A stretch of DNA of 19,561 bases, taken from the NCBI GenBank assembly GCA_029932445.1, contig JAOZQB010000027.1, positions 1 through 19,561 on the forward strand. Direction: 5' to 3'. The translations under genes and the position numbers were made by a program. Below the pieces are notes generated by a model. The model saw only the letters and a program-made list of their open reading frames with translations. It was not told the DNA's origin and made no database searches. Position 1 is the first letter of the stretch, and every line of letters starts with the position of its first letter. Below are positions 15,554-19,561 of the stretch, one piece after another. This stretch comes from Bacteroidales bacterium. GTDB taxonomy: Bacteria > Bacteroidota > Bacteroidia > Bacteroidales > JAADGE01.

Positions 15554-15631
15554 GTAAATCGCCTTTTAAAGGCGATAATGTAAATCGTTTTTTTAGGCGA
15601 AAGAGTAAAACATCTTTTTAAGGCGACAAAA
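15554..15631. repeat. Imperfect 26-bp tandem repeat, 3 units, directly after rnpB
   Basis: Units start near 15554, 15580 and 15606. Each runs g-taaatcg/catc, then a T-rich run, then aggcga. The first unit contains a perfect atcgcc/ggcgat hairpin (15558-15575) that is progressively lost in the next two. It begins right after the rnpB T run. Confidence 0.6.
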
Positions 15632-15764
15632 GCAAATAGCTAAAATAAAATTATACAGAATAATTAGTTATATTCTTGACAATCCGGTAAAAGCAGGTTT
15701 ATTTATAAGCCGAAGTGATTGGTCTCATTCATATATAAAAGATGAATATAATGAATTTATATGA
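15609..15764 (+). pseudogene. C-terminal remnant of a REP-associated tyrosine transposase (RAYT, IS200-like)
   Basis: This frame, opened by a stop at 15606-15608 and closed by TGA at 15762-15764, encodes KLYRIISYILDNPVKAGL (from 15648) followed by FISRSDWSHSYIKDEYNEFI. The segment YI[LI][DN]NPVKAGL followed by a W and an aromatic-rich S-x-Y tail is the C-terminal signature of the RAYT/Y1 transposase family (COG1943). The HUH motif and catalytic Tyr region are absent; upstream sequence is the 26-bp tandem repeat, so the gene has been cut off. It is about 40-50 residues of an original of roughly 150-200. It is too short for standard gene calling but supports past transposition here. Confidence 0.75.
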
Positions 15765-15786
15765 ATTGTTAATCGTTGTTTGCATG

Positions 15787-15901
15787 AGATGATATGATTT
15801 TATCATCTTTTGAGAGAAGACATTTATACTGTTATTGTTCTCTACTCAGGAGAAGTAACTTGTAAAAATATTGAAATTATCGTCTCAGGAGAGACGACTA
15901 C
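15787..15901. repeat. REP-like hairpins downstream of the RAYT remnant
   Basis: There is a stem agatgata/tatcatct (15787-15808), then two related stretches sharing ctcaggaga: a degenerate copy (15842-15860) and a good one (15880-15897), whose tcgtctc-agga-gagacga stem is perfect over 7 bp. On the minus strand the good copy is preceded directly by GTAG (15901-15898). A GTAG tetranucleotide 5' of an imperfect or perfect hairpin is the arrangement recognised by characterised RAYT enzymes. It lies in the HMG-CoA lyase upstream region, so it may also affect that gene's leader. Confidence 0.55.
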
Positions 15902-15913
15902 AAATTATTAATT

Positions 15914-16759
15914 ATGATAAAAATAAACGAATCTCCGCGTGATGCTATGCAGGCATTAAAAAAAATAATTCCGACAAAGGAAAAGATTGATTATATCAAT
16001 TTACTCTTGAAAGTTGGGTTTGATATTGTTGATGTCGGAAGTTTTGTTTCGCCTAATGCCGTTCCGCAAATGAAAGATACCGGAGACGTTTTGGATCATT
16101 TAATTCTTGATAACACATCTTCAAAAATATCCGTTCTTGCAGGAAATGCTTATTGGGCAAAAAATCTTGCCGGATACAATGTTGTTGATTACATTAATTA
16201 TCCGTTTGCAATTTCCGAAATTTTTCAGAAAAAAAATCTTAAAACAAATTTAAATCAATCATTAAAACAGATTGATAAAATCATTGATATATGCATTCAA
16301 AAAAATAAAAAACCGATTATCAGTATTTCGGAAGCATTCGGAAATCCGTATGAGGAAGATTGGGGTATTGATATTTTAATGGATTGGATTGAAATTTTAT
16401 ATGTTAAAGGCCTGCGATATATACCTCTGGCGGATACAACGGCATCCGGTTCGGCACATTTAATCGGTTTGGTTTTCACCAATGTTATTTCGGAATTTTC
16501 GGATGTTGAATTTAATTTTCATCTGCATTCCAAATCGGAAGATGCAATTCCTAAAATTGAGGCAGCTTATGAAGCCGGATGTCGAAATTTTGATACGGTT
16601 TTTAACGGTATGGGAGGTTGTCCGATGACCGGAAAAGAATTGGTCGCCAATACGGATACTTTTTTATTTTATGAATGGTTGATGAAAAATGAAATCGAAA
16701 ATAACTTAAATAAAGATGCCTTAAACCCCGCAATTGAAAAAGCAAGAAAAATATTTTGA
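15914..16759 (+). CDS. Hydroxymethylglutaryl-CoA lyase
   Basis: A 281-residue HMGL-like TIM-barrel enzyme that cleaves 3-hydroxy-3-methylglutaryl-CoA to acetyl-CoA and acetoacetate, the last step of leucine breakdown. Signatures are ESPRDAMQ (residues 6-13), with the catalytic Arg9 and metal-ligand Asp10; DVGSFVSP; the metal-binding HLHS (H203, H205); and the HMG-CoA lyase active-site loop FNGMGGCPMTGKEL with Cys236. The Cys loop argues for HMG-CoA lyase over isopropylmalate or homocitrate synthases, which lack it. The length is slightly short of the usual ~300 residues. The protein begins in the EVGPRDxxQ region, as in other short members, so ATG 15914 is the likely start. No other leucine-degradation genes lie nearby. 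The methyltransferase gene after it is convergent, 47 bp away. Confidence 0.88.
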   Translation: MIKINESPRDAMQALKKIIPTKEKIDYINLLLKVGFDIVDVGSFVSPNAVPQMKDTGDVLDHLILDNTSSKISVLAGNAYWAKNLAGYNVVDYINYPFAISEIFQKKNLKTNLNQSLKQIDKIIDICIQKNKKPIISISEAFGNPYEEDWGIDILMDWIEILYVKGLRYIPLADTTASGSAHLIGLVFTNVISEFSDVEFNFHLHSKSEDAIPKIEAAYEAGCRNFDTVFNGMGGCPMTGKELVANTDTFLFYEWLMKNEIENNLNKDALNPAIEKARKIF

Positions 16760-16806
16760 AAATAACAGATATGATATTTCATTAAGGAGTCAGTTAATAA
16801 TTATAT

Positions 16807-17580
16807 TTATTCAGGCTTTCGGCAAAAATAAATAATTTCATTTTTATCAAAACGATATTTTTCTTTTTCCTCTTCTGAAAATGAGTTTACAAAATCATCT
16901 TCCGTAACATCAAAACCTGCTTTTCGTAATCGTTGCGGATAGTCTGCTCCGTATTGTCTGACATGATCGTATTGTCCGTAATATTTTTCTCTGTCCTTTT
17001 CGGAAACGATACTCGGATCTTCAAATGTTTCACTTAGCGAATAATCAATTGGAACTTGAAGAACGGCTTTTCCGCCCGGTTTTAAAACGCGTAAAATTTC
17101 TTTCATCGCTTTTTGTTCATCATCAATATGTTCCAGAACATGGTTGCAAATGACAAAATCAAACAGATTATCGGCGAAAACCATTTCTCTGATATCCGTT
17201 TTTACATCAACAATCGGAGAATATAAATCTGCAGAAATATAATTAAGATTGTTTAGTTTTTTGATTTTTTTTATAAACGGTTGTTCCGGTGCTATATGTA
17301 AAACATTTAATTTTTCAGTAAAAAAACCTGTTTTTTCTTTTAAATAGAGCCAAAGTAAACGATGTCTTTCCAATGATAAGCAGTTAGGACACAGCCGATT
17401 ATCACGGTTTGCTTTGCCGTATCCGTAAGCTAAAAATTTTCTGAACTGTTTTTCACAAACAGGACACTCGTTTTGTGTCCCTTTATATATTAATGCCAAA
17501 GGTTTTCTTGCTAAAAAACTTAAACGTATTAAAAGCGGGCGAGGCAGTGTTTTTAAAAGGAATTTAATGAGTTTTTTCAT
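16807..17580 (-). CDS. Class I SAM-dependent methyltransferase with N-terminal zinc ribbon
   Basis: A 257-residue protein. After a basic, moderately hydrophobic N-terminus, two CxxC knuckles (C39/C42 and C64/C67) form a probable zinc ribbon. The rest is a Methyltransf_11-type Rossmann domain: motif I region VLHIAPEQ (93-100), ISADLYS at 115-121, FDFVICNHVLEHI (140-152) and LRVLKPGG (163-170). Motif I lacks the usual GxGxG glycines (it reads IAPEQ), as in a subset of sugar or glycan-linked methyltransferases. The substrate is unknown; the zinc ribbon may bind a protein, tRNA or nucleic-acid partner. It is convergent with HMG-CoA lyase and divergent from the lipoprotein gene, so it forms its own unit. 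Confidence 0.8.
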   Translation of the reverse strand: MKKLIKFLLKTLPRPLLIRLSFLARKPLALIYKGTQNECPVCEKQFRKFLAYGYGKANRDNRLCPNCLSLERHRLLWLYLKEKTGFFTEKLNVLHIAPEQPFIKKIKKLNNLNYISADLYSPIVDVKTDIREMVFADNLFDFVICNHVLEHIDDEQKAMKEILRVLKPGGKAVLQVPIDYSLSETFEDPSIVSEKDREKYYGQYDHVRQYGADYPQRLRKAGFDVTEDDFVNSFSEEEKEKYRFDKNEIIYFCRKPE

Positions 17581-17628
17581 TTTTAAAATTTCGATAAAGG
17601 AATAAAAATTTATTTTATTTTAGGTTTT

Positions 17629-17636
17629 CAAAAGTA
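17629..17636 (-). promoter_or_regulatory. -7 element TACTTTTG for the methyltransferase gene
   Basis: On the minus strand this exact TAnnTTTG match lies about 48 bp before the ATG at 17580. No -33 TTTG was recognised. With the element at 17665-17672 it makes a compact divergent promoter region. Confidence 0.45.
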
Positions 17637-17640
17637 TTAA

Positions 17641-17672
17641 TTTGTATTTGACTTATAAAATTAATACATTTG
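17641..17672 (+). promoter_or_regulatory. Promoter TTTG, 20 bp, TACATTTG for the lipoprotein-TIR pair
   Basis: TTTG (17641-17644) and TACATTTG (17665-17672) both match the Bacteroidota consensus, with a 20-bp spacer. The start point falls near 17678, giving a leader of about 24 nt before the ATG at 17702. This is the best-formed promoter in the window. Confidence 0.7.
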
Positions 17673-17701
17673 TTATTCTTAATTTATTAAAATATAATCA
17701 T

Positions 17702-18112
17702 ATGAAACAAATAAAATTATTATCCGTTCTTGTAATTTTTTTGACATTAACAGTTTCTTGTAATAAAACACCGCATGACAAATTAATCGGTAATTGGGAT
17801 ATCTCAAAAATTGTTAATTCTACAATGACTGAACAAGATGATATTGATTTCTTTAATGAAATGAATAAAGATGTTACGGATAAAGAAGTCTTTACTTTTT
17901 CGGATGATAAAGTAAGTAAAAATTTTCCCGAAAAAAGTGAAGGGACATGGGAAATTGATGAAAACGGAACCGTTCTTTCAATTGATTGGGGTGAAAATGA
18001 CACGTATTCTCCGCATACTTTTACGGTTAAAAAATTAACTTCCGACAGTCTTATTGTTGAAGAAGATTTTGAAGAATTTTTAATGACAACTTTTTTCTCG
18101 AAGATAAAATAA
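17702..18112 (+). CDS. Lipocalin-like lipoprotein
   Basis: A 136-residue lipoprotein. The signal peptide KQIKLLSVLVIFLTL is followed by a TVSC lipobox with the lipidated Cys at residue 20, then NKTPHDKLIGNWDIS. The mature part has a lipocalin-like/DUF4923-type pattern: LIGNWDISK near the start, a strand FTFSDDK, the turn GTWEIDENG, and a final strand ending TTFFSKIK. It should sit in the cell envelope and may bind a small hydrophobic ligand, but none can be named. The frame is open back to 17642, yet the promoter (17641-17672) lies inside that stretch and the signal peptide begins at 17702, so 17702 is the start. The TIR gene begins 7 bp after the stop and carries a similar domain. Confidence 0.82.
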   Translation: MKQIKLLSVLVIFLTLTVSCNKTPHDKLIGNWDISKIVNSTMTEQDDIDFFNEMNKDVTDKEVFTFSDDKVSKNFPEKSEGTWEIDENGTVLSIDWGENDTYSPHTFTVKKLTSDSLIVEEDFEEFLMTTFFSKIK

Positions 18113-18119
18113 TTTCTGA

Positions 18120-19106
18120 ATGAAAGATATTTTTGTTAGTAATTCTAAGGATGATAAAAGTTTATCTAAAAAGCTGGTATCTAAATTAGAATCTGTCGGA
18201 TATTCTTGTTTTGTATTACCAAGAGACGAATCATCCGGGGAATCGGATGATTTAATTGCAGGAAGCAAAATATTTATTCTTATTTTATCCGAAAGTGCCG
18301 AAAATTCAAAACACGTTACCGAACAATTAAAAAGTGCCGTTGAACAGAATTGTACGATTATTCCGTTTAAAGCCGGGAAAATTGATAATAATCTCGGTAT
18401 GCAATACATGTTGCAGGAATTAGAATGGGTCGATGCATACGGTGACGGGTTTGACGAAGCTTATGATGTTTTATTGGAAATTATTGAAGAACTTACCGAA
18501 GGGAAAAAAACAAAATCCGTAAAAAAAAATAAAACGGCTTCAAAAGATGATAATTTTGAACTTAAAAAATCACATTTATACGGGATTATTGCCGTATTAT
18601 CCGTTGCTTTATTGTATTTTGCATTTTTCAATAAAAGCTCTGAATCCGATAATTCGGTTTCAAATAAAAATAATATTGCACAGACAAATACAAATAATAC
18701 AGTTGTTCCTGATGTTGTAAATAAAGAACTTAAGAATGAAGAACAAAAAATTGTAGGTTCTTGGAAAATGACTGATTATGAAGACAGTAGGAATATGAAT
18801 GAAGAAGAGCGCAGACAAACAGAACGAAATATTGACCAAATGAAAGCTCGAGTTCTGCTTACTTTTAGTGCAGACAGAAGTTTTGCACGTGCCGGTTTTA
18901 CACCGCAAGTTCAAAAAGGTTACTGGGAATACGACACCGGTAAAAAGAAAATATATCTAATACCGGAAAATACCAATCAAAAAGAAGAGATTAATATCAT
19001 TAATTTGACTGATAATGCAATGACTTTTGTTGTTACCGAATCGGTTGAAACAAGTCCGGGAAAACAGGAAATTGTTACGACTAAATTGACGTTTCAAAAA
19101 CAATAA
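18120..19106 (+). CDS. TIR domain - transmembrane - lipocalin-like domain protein
   Basis: A 328-residue protein with three parts. Residues 2-125 form a TIR_2-type domain: DIFVSNSKDDK, LESVGYSCFVLPRDE, KIFILILSESAENSK (50-64), a helix at 65-76, TIIPF (79-83) and LEWVDA (101-106). Residues 126-150 are Lys-rich. LYGIIAVLSVALLYFAFF (153-170) is a single membrane helix; the positive charges before it put the TIR domain in the cytoplasm and the C-terminus outside. Residues 209-326 form a lipocalin-like domain (KIVGSWKMTD, LLTFSADRSF, GYWEYDTGKKKIYLI) resembling the adjacent lipoprotein. Many TIR domains cleave NAD+ using a Glu in the helix after SxxS; here that position appears to be Gln69, with Glu68 one residue before, and the loop after PRD is short. 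It is probably a sensor or signalling protein, and function is unproven. It is co-transcribed with the upstream gene. Confidence 0.82.
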   Translation: MKDIFVSNSKDDKSLSKKLVSKLESVGYSCFVLPRDESSGESDDLIAGSKIFILILSESAENSKHVTEQLKSAVEQNCTIIPFKAGKIDNNLGMQYMLQELEWVDAYGDGFDEAYDVLLEIIEELTEGKKTKSVKKNKTASKDDNFELKKSHLYGIIAVLSVALLYFAFFNKSSESDNSVSNKNNIAQTNTNNTVVPDVVNKELKNEEQKIVGSWKMTDYEDSRNMNEEERRQTERNIDQMKARVLLTFSADRSFARAGFTPQVQKGYWEYDTGKKKIYLIPENTNQKEEINIINLTDNAMTFVVTESVETSPGKQEIVTTKLTFQKQ

Positions 19107-19136
19107 AAAAAGGAGTTCAATAGAACTCCTTTTTTT
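19105..19136. terminator. Bidirectional Rho-independent terminator
   Basis: A perfect stem: A7 plus ggagttc (19105-19118) pairs with gaactcc plus T7 (19123-19136), with loop aata. A and T tracts on both sides suit convergent genes: the TIR gene ends at 19106 and the membrane protein gene (minus) ends at 19152. Confidence 0.9.
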
Positions 19137-19151
19137 ATTGTTTTCCGAATA

Positions 19152-19514
19152 TTAAGCTGCTTGTTGTGCTTCTTTGGCAGCAGGACCTTTATATTCTGCT
19201 TTTCCGAAACCTAAAATCGGCCAAAAAATAGGGGCTAAGAAGATTAAACCTAAAGTGAAACCTGTATCTTTTCCGAAACTTAAAGATATTAAATTAATCA
19301 TCCATATTAAGAAAATAATATTAACAATCGGGATTAATAGAATAATAACAATCCACCATATTGGTTTGCCTGTAATTTCCAACATAACAATGATGTTGTA
19401 AATCGGAATAATTGCTGCCCAGCCGGGTTTTCCGGCTTTAACAAATACTTTCCAGAATGCTGCAATCTCGAAAACAATAATTGCAAGATAAATGATAATG
19501 ACTACATATTTCAT
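19152..19514 (-). CDS. Small polytopic membrane protein, DUF5684-like
   Basis: A 120-residue protein with about four hydrophobic segments: residues 3-24, a segment after GKPGWAAIIPIYN (28-40), WWIVIILLIPIVNIIFLIWMI (53-73) and LGLIFLAPIFWPILGFG (88-104). A KAGKPGWAAIIPIYN block followed by a W-rich helix is typical of DUF5684-type membrane proteins of unknown role, some fused or adjacent to signal-peptidase genes. The C-terminus (KAEYKGPAAKEAQQAA) is hydrophilic. No catalytic residues were recognised. The start ATG at 19514 is the first in the frame; its promoter lies at or beyond the window edge. Confidence 0.75.
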   Translation of the reverse strand: MKYVVIIIYLAIIVFEIAAFWKVFVKAGKPGWAAIIPIYNIIVMLEITGKPIWWIVIILLIPIVNIIFLIWMINLISLSFGKDTGFTLGLIFLAPIFWPILGFGKAEYKGPAAKEAQQAA

Positions 19515-19561
19515 AATAAATAAATTAACATAATGCCTACTCTTAACAGTTTTCGGCTTCC

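Noticed and set aside
17642..17701. Upstream start for the lipoprotein (20 extra residues)
   Set aside because: A consensus promoter lies in this stretch, and the lipoprotein signal peptide starts at 17702.
17702..19106. Thoeris or another named TIR defence system
   Set aside because: No SIR2/SLOG effector, no partner of a known type, and the TIR lacks the usual catalytic Glu; a defence role is not shown.
1..19561. tRNA genes
   Set aside because: No cloverleaf or conserved T-loop (GTTCRANNC in context) was recognised by eye on either strand; a covariance-model scan would settle it.

Overview
The window looks like a piece of a Bacteroidota chromosome, probably from an environmental, little-studied Bacteroidales-like lineage. 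Three signs point there: low GC (about one third by eye), recurring TAnnTTTG promoter -7 elements in place of the sigma70 TATAAT box, and genes typical of the phylum (Nramp-like transporter with an MPTAID motif, HTH-less biotin ligase, MORN-variant repeat protein, lipocalin-like lipoproteins). The genus cannot be named from sequence alone.

Layout. 1-4638 (+): the end of an Nramp-family metal transporter, a YccF membrane protein, a large membrane-anchored protein with C-terminal MORN-variant repeats, and the tRNA methyltransferase TrmN6. 4676-6154 (+): a class V PLP-dependent aminotransferase/desulfurase homologue. 6155-6630 has no gene; it holds a decayed inverted repeat and a well-formed 250-bp element of nested inverted repeats and small hairpins. 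6631-10993 (-): rlmN, a CE4 polysaccharide deacetylase, a sulfotransferase and a POT-like MFS transporter. Degenerate 7-bp tandem repeats begin at the stop codons of rlmN and the deacetylase. 11448-14392 (+): yebC, then a 14-unit 7-bp array starting at its stop codon, a strong terminator, a promoter and argS. 14420-15157 (-): birA, convergent with argS and divergent from the RNase P RNA gene (15224-15547). 15554-15913 is a decayed mobile region: a 26-bp tandem repeat, the C-terminal remnant of a REP-associated tyrosine transposase (RAYT), and REP-like hairpins. 15914-16759 (+) is HMG-CoA lyase. 16807-17580 (-) is a zinc-ribbon methyltransferase, divergent from a two-gene (+) unit at 17702-19106. 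A membrane protein of DUF5684 type (19152-19514, -) closes the window across a shared bidirectional terminator.

How it fits together. Most genes are translation, tRNA/rRNA modification and cofactor housekeeping (trmN6, rlmN, argS, birA, rnpB) mixed with envelope and transport genes. The most unusual unit is the pair at 17702-19106: a lipocalin-like lipoprotein followed after 7 bp by a single-pass protein with a cytoplasmic TIR domain and an extracytoplasmic lipocalin-like domain resembling its neighbour. It looks like a membrane sensor linked to a TIR output. The TIR domain is shortened and has Gln at the usual catalytic Glu position, so it may signal without NADase activity. The RAYT remnant, the GTAG-flanked hairpin and the palindromic element at 6353-6602 suggest past RAYT/REP activity in this genome.
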